In this document: in pieces, positions 8,820 to 19,403 of the stretch
How the letters are laid out: the number at the start of each line of letters is the position of its first letter
How positions within the stretch are numbered: the first letter of the stretch is position 1
Source of the DNA: Asaia platycodi JCM 25414
GTDB lineage: Bacteria > Pseudomonadota > Alphaproteobacteria > Acetobacterales > Acetobacteraceae
Assembly: GCF_000614545.1 (NCBI RefSeq)
Contig: NZ_BAKW01000004.1
Location: 62,001-126,000, forward strand
Reading direction: 5' to 3'
DNA length: 64,000 bases
Notes under the pieces: model-generated
Told to the model about the DNA's origin: nothing
The model's input: the letters and a program-made list of their open reading frames with translations, nothing else
Databases searched by the model: none
Translations under genes and position numbers: made by a program

Positions 8820-10303
8820 ATGAAGCTCCGCACTGGTCTGCTGCTCGGAACGGCATTCCTGGCCGGAATCACCGCCGGTCCGACGTTGGAAGCCCTGATG
8901 GCGCCAAGCCTTGGCCAGATGATCAGCAGCAAGGCCTTCGCCAAGGAGGTCGCCGCCGACCCCGACAACCACAGCGAAACCCTTCGCCTGCTGACCCTGT
9001 TCGGTACCGTTCTCGATCTGGTGCGTGCCGAATATGTCGAGCCGGTCAGTGACAAGGATCTGATCAACAACGCACTCGACGGCATGGTCGGCGGTCTCGA
9101 TCCGCACAGCTCCTACATGAACGAAAAGCAGTTCAAGGAAATGCAGATCCAGATCAGCGGCAAGTTCGGCGGTCTGGGCGTTCAGGTCCAGCAGCAGAAC
9201 GGCCATATCCGCGTGGTCTCGCCGATCGATGGCACCCCCGCCTCTCGCGCAGGCTCAAGCCCGGTGACTACATCACCGAGGTCGATGGCAAGTCTCTCGA
9301 AGGGATGACGCTCGATCAGGCTGTTACCAAAATGCGAGGCGATCCGGGCACCAAGATCACGCTGACGATCATCCGCGCCAAGGAGCCCAAGCCGCTCAAG
9401 GTCACCATGACGCGCGAAGTCGTGCATGTTCAGGTCGTGCGTTCGGCGCTCTATGGCAATATCGGCTATATCCGCATCTCCGAATTCGATGACGACACTG
9501 AAACCGCGATGCATGAGCCTTCGACAAGCTCAAGGCCAAGGCGGGCGGCAAGCTTCAGGGCCTCGTGCTCGATCTGCGTCTCAATCCGGGCGGCAAGCTC
9601 GATCAGGCGATTTCGGTCAGCGACGATTTCATCCCTGAGGGAGAAATCGTCTCGATCCGTGGGCGTCATGCCGAAAACAACCGTCGCTGGGATGCCAAGG
9701 GTACCGATATCACCGGCAAGCTGCCGATCGTTGTGCTGATCGATGGCGGTTCAGCCTCGCGTCGGAAATCGTCGCCGGTGCGTTGCAGGATCATCGTCGC
9801 GCCGTGCTTCTGGGCGAGAAATCCTTCGGCAAGGGCTCGGTGCAGTCTCTCATTCCCGTTCCCGGCCATGGCGCCGTACGTCTGACCACGGCGCGCTATT
9901 ACACGCCATCTGGCCGCTCGATCCAGGCGCTGGGTATCGCCCCGGACATTCTGGTCAAGGAAAGCAAGGACGACGATGGCTACGGCTATCGCGAAGCCGA
10001 CCTCGCCATATCATCACCAATACGGGCGGCAACAAGAACAAGGCGCCTGTACGCACCGACCTGCCATCGATCTCGACCAGCATCCCCAGCGCACCGCCGG
10101 AAAACTGGCCGCGCTTCGAGCTGGCCAAGCCAGCGACGGATTTCCAGCTTCAGCAGGGTCTGCGCGTGGTGCGCGCCATGGCCTCCCTCCCCGATGAGGC
10201 TTTCCCTCTCGGTCAGCCGCCTGCCGACAAGCCGTCGGACAAGAAGGATCAGAAACCGGCCCCGGCACCCGCCGCTCCGCCGGCACCCTCACCCAAGCAC
10301 TGA
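8820..10303 (+). CDS. ctpA: C-terminal processing peptidase CtpA, S41 family (four apparent frameshifts)
   Basis: A periplasmic serine protease with an N-terminal export signal ([20 protein letters not shown]), a PDZ domain containing [20 protein letters not shown] and [12 protein letters not shown], and the S41 core. The catalytic Ser is in [16 protein letters not shown] and the Lys in [12 protein letters not shown], both visible once frames are joined. The tail is Pro/Ala/Lys rich. The frame breaks near 9253, 9516, 9759 and 10005; each is cured by one base (three restore GGCC, two of these as AGGCCT; one restores TCGGCG). The repaired protein is 495 residues with uninterrupted family sequence, so I treat it as intact. 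The ATG at 8820 has AAGGG nine bases upstream; an in-frame ATG at 8811 is the alternative. rppH follows. Confidence 0.88.
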
Positions 10304-10359
10304 TCTCCCCCTCTCCGGCCCCCTCAGTGGGGCCGGTTCCTTATGAGCCGCATCACGCC

Positions 10360-10845
10360 ATGATCGATCCCGAAACCCTTCCCTATCGTCCCAATGTCGG
10401 CATCATGCTGTTTAACCGGGCCGGCGCCCTGTTTCTGGCCAGACGCACCGATCTGAAAGATGTGTGGCAATGCCCGCAAGGTGGCATTGACGATCATGAA
10501 GCGCCTGAAGAGGCCGCAATCAGGGAATTGCGTGAGGAGACCGGGTTGCGCCATGCTACACTGCTCGGCAGCTTTCCCGGCTGGCTCTCCTACGATCTGC
10601 CGCCGCATCTGATCGGCAAGGCCCTGCACGGCAAGTATCGCGGTCAGACGCAGCGCTGGTTCGCCATGCGCATGACAGAAGCGGACAGCGCCATCGACCT
10701 GATGGGCGACGGCACCGAGCCTGCGGAATTCGACCGCTGGGAATGGGTCGCGCCGCATGATGTCACGCAGTTCAATCTGGGCTTCAAGCGCCCGCTCTAC
10801 GAAAAGCTTCTGCCCGTTCTCGCCGCGCTTGCGCCCGCTTTATAA
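10360..10845 (+). CDS. rppH: RNA pyrophosphohydrolase, Nudix family
   Basis: A 161-residue Nudix hydrolase that removes pyrophosphate from triphosphorylated mRNA 5' ends (or hydrolyses dinucleoside polyphosphates). The Nudix box GX5EX7REUXEEXGU is intact at residues 41-63 ([20 protein letters not shown] plus TGL), and the N-terminal [11 protein letters not shown] and the WQCPQGG segment are typical of RppH/IalA. The ATG at 10360 fits the family start; an upstream in-frame GTG at 10327 is less likely. It lies 56 bases after ctpA on the same strand. Its last 49 bases overlap the convergent ABC exporter frame. Confidence 0.92.
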   Translation: MIDPETLPYRPNVGIMLFNRAGALFLARRTDLKDVWQCPQGGIDDHEAPEEAAIRELREETGLRHATLLGSFPGWLSYDLPPHLIGKALHGKYRGQTQRWFAMRMTEADSAIDLMGDGTEPAEFDRWEWVAPHDVTQFNLGFKRPLYEKLLPVLAALAPAL

Positions 10846-12683
10846 GGCGCGTTTTCCATCGTCTGCTGCGGCACGCCCTGTAACGACTCCTCGGGCACAT
10901 CGACGAGGTCGAGTGACTGGTTGCGGACCAGCCGGGCATAAAGCCCACCCTGAGCCTGGAGTTCGACATGGGTGCCGAGTTCGACCGCAATCCCCTCGCT
11001 CATGACGATGATGAGATCGGCGCTTTTGACGGTCGAGAGACGGTGCGCCACGATAATGGTGGTACGATCGCGTCGGAGATCGGAAAGCGTCTTCTGAACC
11101 TTGGCTTCGCTTTCTGAATCGAGCGCGCTCGTCGCTTCATCGAGCAGCAGCAGGCGCGGATCGCGCAGCAGGGCTCTCGCCAGAGCCACACGCTGACGCT
11201 GACCGCCAGAAAGCCGCTGCCCCCCGGCCCTACGCGCGTATCCAGCCCCTGAGGCAAGGTATCGGCAAAATCGACGGCCGCGGCGAGTGCCGCCGCCTCG
11301 ACTTCGGCACGGCTCGCATTCGGTCGGCCGATACGGATATTTTCCAGCACCGACATATCGAACAAAGTCGTGTCCTGGCTGACATAGGCAATGGCGTCGC
11401 GCAGATCGGCCAGACGCAGATCGCGCAGATCCACACCGTCGAGCATGATGGCACCACCCGAGACATCGTGAAGACGAGGGATGAGCGACAGCGCCGTCGA
11501 TTTGCCGGCGCCCGAAGGCCCGACAAGCGCCACGGTCCAGCCGGGACGCACATCAAAGCTCAAGCCCTTCAGACCGAGGCGTCCGTCCGGATAGCAAAAT
11601 GGGCGTCATGAAAAACCAGACGACCATGACCCGGCGGCAGGATACGCGCGTCGGGGCGCTCGGCGACGGCAGGCGGCTCGTCGATTATCGAGAAAACACG
11701 TTCCAGCCCGCCAAGCCCTTCCTGAAGGGCGGCGTTGAGCGAGCCGAGCGAACGCAAAGGACGCGACGCCGCAAAAAGTGCGGCGATGAAGGCCGTGAAA
11801 TCGCCCAGCGTGGCGCCGCCCATGGCCGCTCGCCACCCGGCAAAGCCGAGAACGGCAGCAATAGCCGTGCCACCCAACACTTCGAGCACGGGGTCTACAC
11901 GGGCGCGCCCCCGTGAAATGCGCCAGAAAGCGTTATGCAGCAGGTCGAGCGAACGATCGATACGTGTCGATTCACTCCCTTCCATACGATAGACGCGCAC
12001 CTGACGCGCCAAGGCGAAGCTTTCATTGAGCAGGGTTGCCGTCTCGCCAATCTGCTCCTGCATTCCACCCGAGGCACGTCGCACGCGTTTGCCGAGTTTC
12101 TGGATCGGCACGGCGGCGATTGGATAGAGCACGAGCGCGATCAGGCTCAGTTCCCAATCGGTATAGATCATCGAGCCACAAGCCCGACCACCGTTACGAC
12201 ATCGCCCAGCGCATTGACCGCACGGATCATGGCCTCGCGGATAGAGACCGCATCGGTGGTAAAGCGCGCCGCCCATTGCGCAGGGGCCTCACGCTCGATA
12301 CGGGCGATATCGGCTGTTAACGCGTGAGAGAACATGCGCGATTGCAGGCCCCGTATCACCACCAGAACCAGACTCTGCACCGAGAGGGTCTGGCCATACT
12401 GGCTGGCGGCCTTGAGCCTGTCACCAGAACGACAAGCGCCGGAACCTGATAGAGAATGCGCGGATCATGCACCGCGAACATATCAACCGCTCGCTTGATG
12501 ACGAGGGGGTAGAGGCGCAGTCAGGCCAGCGGTGAGAACGGTCAGTACCACCACGCCAGCCAGTCGGCCGACATGCTGGCGTACCTCTTCTCGCCAGATG
12601 CGCCAGAGCATCTGGCGACCTTGTGTCCCCTGAGGGTCGATCCGGCGCAAACGGGGTTGGCTTGCCTGCTGGGGTCTTTTCAT
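10797..12683 (-). CDS. MsbA-like ABC exporter, membrane and ATPase domains fused (five apparent frameshifts)
   Basis: A half-size ABC exporter of the lipid A/multidrug type. N-terminal membrane helices include [16 protein letters not shown] and [16 protein letters not shown]; the ATPase has Walker [10 protein letters not shown], the Q-loop YVSQDT, signature LSGGQRQR (seen after repair), Walker [14 protein letters not shown] and the switch His in VAHRLST. Frame breaks near 11220 (G run), 11594, 12175, 12415 and 12515 (two bases) are all losses, at least three in GGCC. Repaired length is about 630 residues. The C-terminus beyond [13 protein letters not shown] is unusual and overlaps rppH by 49 bases, so the true stop may lie earlier and be hidden by another error. 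It starts nine bases after cca. Substrate (lipid A or other) is not proven. Confidence 0.8.
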
Positions 12684-12692
12684 TCCTGCCGT

Positions 12693-13979
12693 TTACCCCT
12701 CACAGCCTTGTGGGGAAAGGGGCAGAGCGTTTTTGAGCTGTGCAAGACAGGCCTCACGATCCGGCAGACAGCCGTTCGCCCGCCACCATCGTGTCACCAC
12801 ACCCATCAGCAGACCGATATCCTTGCCTGCGGGAACGCCCAGCGCCACAACGTCGCGCCCCGAGAGAGGGAAGACCGGCACGACCATGGTGGCGAGCCTC
12901 GCCCTGAACATGTCCCAACTCGACTGGTCCCGGTCTCCACATTCAACCTGAGCGAACCAGCTGCGATCCATGAGACTCTCCTTGGGGTGACAGGAGAGAA
13001 GCTTTCGCAGCGCATCGTCAGTCAGATCGGGGGCAAGCAGCGCTGCCTCGGGCATTACTGCACCGTCTCCATCGAACGAGGTCAAACGGTTTGCCGGGTT
13101 CATCCGTGCCAGACGTTCGCTCTGCTTGCCTGACAGACGGAGCTTTTTTGCCAGATCGGGCGCATCGCTCAACACCCCCAGACGCAGCAACCCGTCTTCA
13201 GGCAAGCGATTATCGAGCGCCGCAGCCAGCCGCTCTAGGCGCGCATCCGGAACGATCGGCGCCAGAATGCCAGCCTCATTCATATGCGCGAGCGTACGCA
13301 TGAGATGCGGGCCGGTCAGAATGCGCAGCATCTCGCTGGCCAGCCTCTCGGCAGATAGCCCGACAATCAGCCCTGCACGGGCTCTGATGGCAGACATCGC
13401 CTCTTCATCGGGCTTTGCGCTGCCGAACCGGGCATCGAAGCGAAAGAACCGCAGGATGCGCAGCGCGTCTTCCTCGATACGCTGTCCGGCATCGCCAACA
13501 AAGCGCAGACGATGGGCCTTCAGGTCGTTCTGACCGCCAAAATAATCATGAATCGCGCCGTGGCGGTCGCAGAACAGCGCATTGATGGTGAAGTCGCGCC
13601 GGGCAGCATCTTCCTGCCAGTCTGTTGTCCAGACCACTTCGGCATGACGTCCGTCAGTGGTGATATCCCGACGCAATGTCGTGATCTCATAAGGCACGCG
13701 CGCGATCAACGCAGTGATCGTGCCATGGGACAGGCCGGTGGGAATGGTCTTGACCCCGGCGGCCTCCAGAAGCGCCTGCACCCGTTCTGGCGGCTCGGGC
13801 GTCGCCAGATCGAGATCATGCACATCCTGCCCACCAAGCAGCAGATCGCGCACGGAGCCCCCGACCAGTCGGGCCTGAGGCAGGATCGACCAGAGGCGGT
13901 CGAGCCCGGAACGGTCAGGCAATCGGTCGAGAATCGTCACATCGGTTCCAGCAGGAAAAGGACAGGAGCAGCCCTGCAT
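12693..13979 (-). CDS. cca: CCA tRNA nucleotidyltransferase / poly(A) polymerase family
   Basis: This 428-residue enzyme adds or repairs the 3' CCA of tRNAs. The class II nucleotidyltransferase head shows LVGGSVRDLLLG, the catalytic acidic pair in HDLDLATPE, the ARRDFTINALFCDRHG motif and RIEEDALRILRFFRF, followed by the helical neck/body RNA-binding region. It lacks an HD phosphohydrolase domain, as is usual in alphaproteobacteria. The start is six bases after the stop of the DUF1285 gene and the stop is nine bases before the ABC exporter gene, so the three form an operon. The gene is free of frameshifts. Confidence 0.93.
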   Translation of the reverse strand: MQGCSCPFPAGTDVTILDRLPDRSGLDRLWSILPQARLVGGSVRDLLLGGQDVHDLDLATPEPPERVQALLEAAGVKTIPTGLSHGTITALIARVPYEITTLRRDITTDGRHAEVVWTTDWQEDAARRDFTINALFCDRHGAIHDYFGGQNDLKAHRLRFVGDAGQRIEEDALRILRFFRFDARFGSAKPDEEAMSAIRARAGLIVGLSAERLASEMLRILTGPHLMRTLAHMNEAGILAPIVPDARLERLAAALDNRLPEDGLLRLGVLSDAPDLAKKLRLSGKQSERLARMNPANRLTSFDGDGAVMPEAALLAPDLTDDALRKLLSCHPKESLMDRSWFAQVECGDRDQSSWDMFRARLATMVVPVFPLSGRDVVALGVPAGKDIGLLMGVVTRWWRANGCLPDREACLAQLKNALPLSPQGCEG

Positions 13980-13985
13980 GCAGGG

Positions 13986-14609
13986 CTACGGCATGGGCGC
14001 GAGCGGAAAGAAGCAATCCTGGCTCCACACACCCATACAGGGCCGGCAGCCGACATGACCAGGCACGGCCAGAGCGACAAGCTCGTAATAAACCGGACGC
14101 GACAGCCGGGCGAGTATGGGCTTGTCGCCATCGCCGCGCCTGACCTGCACATAGGGAATCGCCGCGCACTCATCCGATGGCGGATGCTGCCAGTCGACGA
14201 TCAGGGGATGGGCCGGACCGACGCAGAGCAATTCATCCATGTTGGTGCGCAGGCAAAGATTTTGCTGTCGACCGCAAATACCTCTGAAATCGAGCTCGCG
14301 CACGATGAACGGCGCATCCTCGACCTGGATCGTCCCGTGCTCGGTGGGCGTGCGCAGCCAGTATGTGCCACCTGCGTCGCGTGTGAGCATGGAGCCGAAA
14401 AGGCAGAGCATTTCCTTGCGCCGCACCGGAGAGCCTCGATAGAGCCAGGTGCCGTCGCGCCTGATCAGAAAAGGCAGCACGCGCGGCTCTGCGGCCTCGG
14501 CCGCGGCTCCGGCGCGACTCTCTGCACCGGCACGATATGCGGCCTCATGCCTGACCTGCATCTCTGCGCAATCCGATGTTACTGCGCAGTCTGACGTCCG
14601 TTTTGCCAC
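13986..14609 (-). CDS. DUF1285 family protein
   Basis: A soluble protein of about 207 residues matching the DUF1285 family, usually encoded next to cca and a MoxR/CoA-related block in alphaproteobacteria. Recognisable parts are the TWLYRGSPVRRKEMLCLFGS segment, YWLRTPTEHGTIQVEDAPF, and the C-terminal SRPVYYELVALAV. The start is uncertain: GTG at 14609 has AAGGA a few bases upstream, while ATG at 14561 would remove a short N-terminal repeat (SDCAVTSDCA). No enzyme activity is known to me for this family. It is divergent from moxR, with about 110 bases between them. Confidence 0.75.
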   Translation of the reverse strand: MAKRTSDCAVTSDCAEMQVRHEAAYRAGAESRAGAAAEAAEPRVLPFLIRRDGTWLYRGSPVRRKEMLCLFGSMLTRDAGGTYWLRTPTEHGTIQVEDAPFIVRELDFRGICGRQQNLCLRTNMDELLCVGPAHPLIVDWQHPPSDECAAIPYVQVRRGDGDKPILARLSRPVYYELVALAVPGHVGCRPCMGVWSQDCFFPLAPMP

Positions 14610-14718
14610 TCCGTCCTTCAACGCTCTCTCCGCTTGCGGTCCAAAAATCTCGTCTCCTGCTGCAAGTTGGGTCGTCTTATGGCTTGATGAAACCCCCGGA
14701 ACTGTCAGATTGACAAAT

Positions 14719-15730
14719 ATGAGCCAGAACGATCTCTCTTCCTTTTCTTCCGATAGTCCTGCCGATCTCGCCATGGCCGAGCGTCTGACCGCGCAACTCG
14801 GCGCTGTCAGAGACGCGATCGGGCAGATTGTGCTCGGGCAGCGTGACGTCATCGACCGGCTTCTGGTCACCATTCTCTCTGGTGGTCACGCGCTTTTGAT
14901 CGGCGCTCCCGGCCTGGGCAAGACGCTGCTCGTCAGCACGGCGGCCCATGTGCTGGGCCTCGACACGCGGCGCGTGCAATTCACCCCCGATCTGATGCCC
15001 TCCGACATCACGGGCAGCGATATTCTCGACGAGGATGAAAACGGCCGGCGCTTCTTCCGCTTCGTGAAGGGGCCGATCTTCACCCAGCTCCTTCTCGCTG
15101 ATGAAATCAACCGCGCCAGCCCGCGCACACAATCCGCCCTGCTTCAGGCCATGCAGGAATATGAAGTGGCCCAGGCTGGCACCAACCACAAACTGCCTCG
15201 CCCCTTCCATGTTCTGGCAACGCAGAATCCGATCGAGCAGGAAGGCACCTATCCGCTGCCGGAAGCCCAGCTCGACCGCTTCATGCTGCGTATTGCCTTG
15301 ACCTTCCCAGAGCGCGATGCCGAGCGTGACATGCTCTTGCAGACGACAGGCGCCCTCACGGCCGAAGCACCCGTCCTGCTTTCGGCACGCAGCCTGATCG
15401 AGGCACAGGCGCTCGTTCGCCGTCTGCCCGTGGGCGAGAAAGTGCTCGACGCCATCCTTACCCTCGTGCGCGGCCTGCGCCCCGAGACCGCCTACAGGCC
15501 CGATCTGGCTGGTTCTCTGCTTTATGGCCCCGGACCGCGTGCGGCGCAGGCGCTGATGCTGAGCTGCCGCGCCCAGGCCCTGCTCGACGGAAGCTGACGT
15601 CAAGCCTCGACGATGTGGCTGAGCTGGCCGAACCCGTACTCGCCCATCGTATGGCGCTCAGCTTTTCGGCTCGTGCCTCGGGGCTCAAGGTCGAAGAGCT
15701 GATCGCCAAGCTGTCGAGGCGCTTCTCTGA
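14719..15730 (+). CDS. MoxR-family AAA+ ATPase (frameshift near 15591, probably another near 15725)
   Basis: A MoxR ATPase, a chaperone-like AAA+ protein that works with VWA-domain partners such as the DUF58 protein encoded next. Walker A is GAPGLGKT, Walker B LLADEINRASPRTQ, sensor 1 ATQNPIEQEGTYPLPEAQLD. The frame is lost near 15591 (GACGGAAGC for GACGGXAAGC), after which LTSLDDVAELAEPVLAHRMA continues the family sequence. A further one-base loss near 15725 would place a stop at 15728-15730, two bases before the DUF58 start, and give 337 residues, the usual size; otherwise the frame runs 180 bases into the next gene. The ATG at 14719 opens MSQNDLSSF. Confidence 0.85.
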
Positions 15731-15732
15731 CC

Positions 15733-16659
15733 GTGCGCGGTATCTTCGGGAGGTGGGGGCGCCAGAAAGACGCTGCTGCCGCATCGTCACACCGTGCGCC
15801 ACCGATCACACCGGAGGCGGAGGCTTTGCTTCCCCCTCTGGTGATCGAGGCAGAGCGCATCGGGCGGCAGATACGCGCGGGCGTGCACCATCAGCATCGT
15901 GCCGGCGCCGGTGAGGATTTCTGGCAGTATCGCCCCGCCCATGACCACGAGCCCGCCCACCGGATCGACTGGCGCCAATCGGCGCGCAGCGACCAGCTCT
16001 GGGTGCGCGAGCGTGAGGCCGAAGGCGCACAGCAACTCACCCTGTGGTGCGACCCCTCGCCCTCGATGGACTGGCAGTCACGCCCCGATCTGCCGCGCAA
16101 GAAAGCGCAGGCACAGCTTGCCACGCTGGCGCTGGCTGCGGCGGCGCTGCATGGCGGCGAGCGCGTTGCCCTGCTCAACGGGCCGGAACAGGGACGTTCG
16201 GTCAGCGGCCCGCATGCGCTGCCCCGCCTTGCCCAGAACCTCGTTCTGGGCCCGTCAGTCTCTCTACCCTCCCTCGATACCGTGCGTCCCTACGGTCATC
16301 TCATTCTGATAAGCGATTTCCTGATCGCGCCCGAGGCCATGGAAAAACTGCTGCGCGATGTCGCCGCACGCCCTGCACACACCGAGTTGTTCTGCGTGCT
16401 CGACCCGGCAGAGCGCAGCCTGCCTTATGCAGGTCGCATCGCCTTCGACAGTCTCGAGGCAGAGGGGGCTCTGACCTTACCCGCTGTCGAAACCCTGACG
16501 GAATCTTATGAGCGCGAAATGCGCGCCCATCTTGACCGGCTGACCCATATGGCCGAAGCGCATCGGGCGGGCTTTACGCTGCATCACACTGATCAACCCC
16601 TGTTGCCTGCCCTGCTCGCGCTTTATGCGCGTCTCACAGGGGGGCGTCTGCACGCATGA
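15733..16659 (+). CDS. DUF58 domain protein (VWA-like partner of MoxR)
   Basis: A 308-residue DUF58 protein. The conserved motif RPAHDHEPAHRIDWRQSAR, followed by LWVREREAEGAQQLTLWCDP, is the DUF58 core, which leads into a von Willebrand A-like fold with a modified metal site (DPSPSMDW). It starts with GTG at 15733 and ends in an ATGA overlap with the next gene at 16656. Family context (established for MoxR operons): ATPase plus VWA proteins act in maturation or assembly of envelope or secreted complexes; the client here is unknown. No transmembrane segment is obvious. Confidence 0.85.
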   Translation: MRGIFGRWGRQKDAAAASSHRAPPITPEAEALLPPLVIEAERIGRQIRAGVHHQHRAGAGEDFWQYRPAHDHEPAHRIDWRQSARSDQLWVREREAEGAQQLTLWCDPSPSMDWQSRPDLPRKKAQAQLATLALAAAALHGGERVALLNGPEQGRSVSGPHALPRLAQNLVLGPSVSLPSLDTVRPYGHLILISDFLIAPEAMEKLLRDVAARPAHTELFCVLDPAERSLPYAGRIAFDSLEAEGALTLPAVETLTESYEREMRAHLDRLTHMAEAHRAGFTLHHTDQPLLPALLALYARLTGGRLHA

Positions 16660-19403
16660 TCTTTCTTACCCCCCTTGCGCTGATCGGGCTGGTCGCCCTT
16701 CCCGTCATCTACTGGCTGGTCAAGGCTACCCCGCCGCCACCGAAAGAGCAGGCTTATCCCTCTCTGCAGATTCTGCGCCGCCTGAGACCGGGGCGGGCCG
16801 ACACGGCGCGCTCGCCGCTCTGGCTGTTCGTTCTGCGTCTGCTCAGCGTCGCTCTTCTGGTGCTCGGCTTGTCCCAGCCTGTCTGGCTCGGGCGCGATCT
16901 CAGCCTGAAGCCGTCTCAGGATCTGGTGCTGATTCTGGATAATGGCTGGGCGGCGGTACCCCATTGGCAGGAGCGTCTGCGTGCGGCGCGCAGCCTCGCC
17001 GAAAGACGGTTCCGCGCCGGGCATGAGGTCACACTGCTTCTGAGCGCGCCGGATGCCGATGGCAGCATGGCAGCGCCGTTCACCACACGTGACCGCGCCC
17101 GTTTCGAAGAGCGTCTTCTGGCGCTCGTCCCACATTCCTGGCCCGAAGACCGGGCGCAGAGCGCAAAGCAGATCGACGCACTTCGAGAACACCCTACGCA
17201 GGGTAGCACGCGCGATATCGTGCTGCTTTCGGACGGGGTTGCGACCGCTGCCGACCCAGCTCTCGCCTCAGCCCTGCATGGCTCGGGCAGTCAGGTAAGC
17301 GACATGCGCTGGCCTGGCTGCGACACGATGCTGCTCTCGGCCCGTCAGGGCGATAACGGGTTACTGACCGCCTCATTCAGCGCCCTTCCCTGCCCGTCGC
17401 GCGCCCTCACGCTGCGCGTACGTGATGAAAACGGCGGCACGCTCGGCATTTTCCCCCTCACCGGGAAAGACACAGTCGCGACAGAACTGTCCCTGCCGCC
17501 CTTGTTGCGCAATCGTGCCAGCGTCTGGTGCTGGAAAGCGAAACCGTGCCTCTGCCCGGTCCTTCTGCGCTCTATCTTCTCGATGCAGGTGAGCGCCGCC
17601 ATCCGGTCGGCCTTCTGACACCGGGCACACAGGATACGCCCCTGACGGGCCAAGGCTTCTTTCTGGCTCAAGCCATTGAGGCGTCGGCGAGCTTCATCGC
17701 GGCACGGTGCCCGATCTGCTGAAGCAGAAGCTCTCGGTTCTCGTCGCGACCGATGGGACGCTCGCCGATGACGATACCCGCAAACGCGTTGCCGAGTGGG
17801 TGCGCCATGGCGGCGTGCTGATCCGCTTCGCCGGACCGGTTCTCGCTTCGGACCCGAATGCCTCATCCTCCGACAAAGCCAGGACCCTCCTGCCCGTGCC
17901 GCTGATGGGTGGCATGCGTCAGCTCGGTGGCCCCATGTCCTGGGGCAAGCCACAGGTGCTTTCGGCCTTTGCCGAGCATTCGCCTTTCGATGGTCTGGCC
18001 CTGCCGAAGGAAGTGACCGTCACCCGTCAGGTTCTGGCCCAGCCCACCCCCGATCTCAGTGATCATGTCTGGGCGAGGCTGAGCGATGGCACGCCGCTGG
18101 TAACGGCAAGCGCCCTCGGTCAGGGTGAGCTCGTGCTGTTTCATGTAACCGGCACCGCCGACTGGTCCAGCCTGCCGCTTTCCGGGCTTTTCCCCGCCAT
18201 GCTCGAGCGACTGGTTCAGCGCTCTGTCGGTCAGAAAGACCAGCCGGAACTGCGTCAGCTCGTTCCCTTCACCATGCTCGCCGCGCATGGGCAGCTTGTT
18301 GCCCCGCCCGAAGCCGCGCGCCCGCTATCGGTTGAGGCCTTTGCCACGACCAGACCCGATGTGCAGCACCCGCCCGGTTTTTACGGCCCGCGCCTGTCGC
18401 GTCGTGCGTTCAATCTGGGCGACCATCTGCCCCCCATCACGTCAGAGGCCCTGATGGGCTCTGCACTGACGCCCGACCATGTCTCGCCCGATCGTGCGCT
18501 TGCACCCTATCTGCTCGGCGCGGCGCTTCTTCTTCTTTTGGCCGATTTCCTCGTCGCGCTCTGGCTGCGCGGGATGCTCGGACGGCTGGCAGTGCTCTGC
18601 CTTCTGGTCGCGGCGCCGGCGCTTATGGCGCCGCCCTACGCTCTGGCTCAGGAAGACGACGAGACTCCCAAAGCGCAGGCGGTTACCCATGGCACCGTGC
18701 CGGGTGCCGCGCTCGAAACCCGCCTCGGCTATGTGCTGACAGGTCACGACGATATCGACGAGGCGTCACGCGAAGGGCTTCAGGGTCTGTCGAATTATGC
18801 GTCCGATCGGTCCTCTGCCGTTATGGGCCACCCCGATGGCGTCACACCCGGCAAGGACGATCTGGCCTATTACCCCCTGCTCTATTGGCCGATCACCGAA
18901 GACGTGCAGGAAGATCCGAAACGCTCTGTCGCGCTGAACAGCTTCATGGCCCATGGCGGCATTCTGATGCTCGACACGCAGGGCGTTGGTTCGGAGCTTT
19001 CGACGCAGGATGAAGGCCAGACACGCTCGGCACTCAGGAGAGCTACCGCCGGTCTCGTCGTGCCGCCACTCAGCAAGCTCGACGACCATCATGTTCTGGC
19101 CCACAGCTTTTACCTGCTTCACGATTTTCCCGGTCGCGTGCAGGGCCTGCCTGTCTGGGTGGCGCGCAGCGGCGATGACAGTAATGACGATGTCAGCCCC
19201 ATCATCATCGGCGCGGGCGACTGGCCCATGCTTGGGCCATGGATGCACAGGGCAACACACCCTATGCCGTCATTCCGGGCGGTAACGAACAACGCACCCA
19301 GGCCTATCGCTTTGGTGTAAATCTGCTGCTCTACGCCCTGACAGGCAACTACAAGGCCGATCAGATGCGTGTCCCCGAACTCCTGAAGAGGATGGAACAA
19401 TGA
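16656..19403 (+). CDS. BatA-like / DUF4159 membrane protein (three apparent frameshifts)
   Basis: A protein of about 916 residues after repair. The N-terminus is the double-transmembrane BatA-type domain (FLTPLALIGLVALPVIYWLV, then FVLRLLSVALLVLGL), followed by a VWA-like region with a poor metal site (VLILDNGWAAVPHW), another hydrophobic pair near residue 620-660 (LGAALLLLLADFLVALWL), and a C-terminal DUF4159 domain (YYPLLYWPITEDVQEDP, GGILMLDTQG, VNLLLYALTGNYKADQ). Frame breaks lie near 17525, 17688 (CGGCCG) and 19224 (GGGCCC); each needs one base. It overlaps both neighbours by ATGA, so MoxR-DUF58-this-next are coupled. Likely an inner-membrane member of the MoxR system. Confidence 0.8.

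Noticed and set aside
14449-14718. Longer N-terminus for the MoxR protein
   Set aside because: The upstream frame overlaps the divergent DUF1285 gene and lacks MoxR similarity; the family sequence begins at the ATG at 14719.
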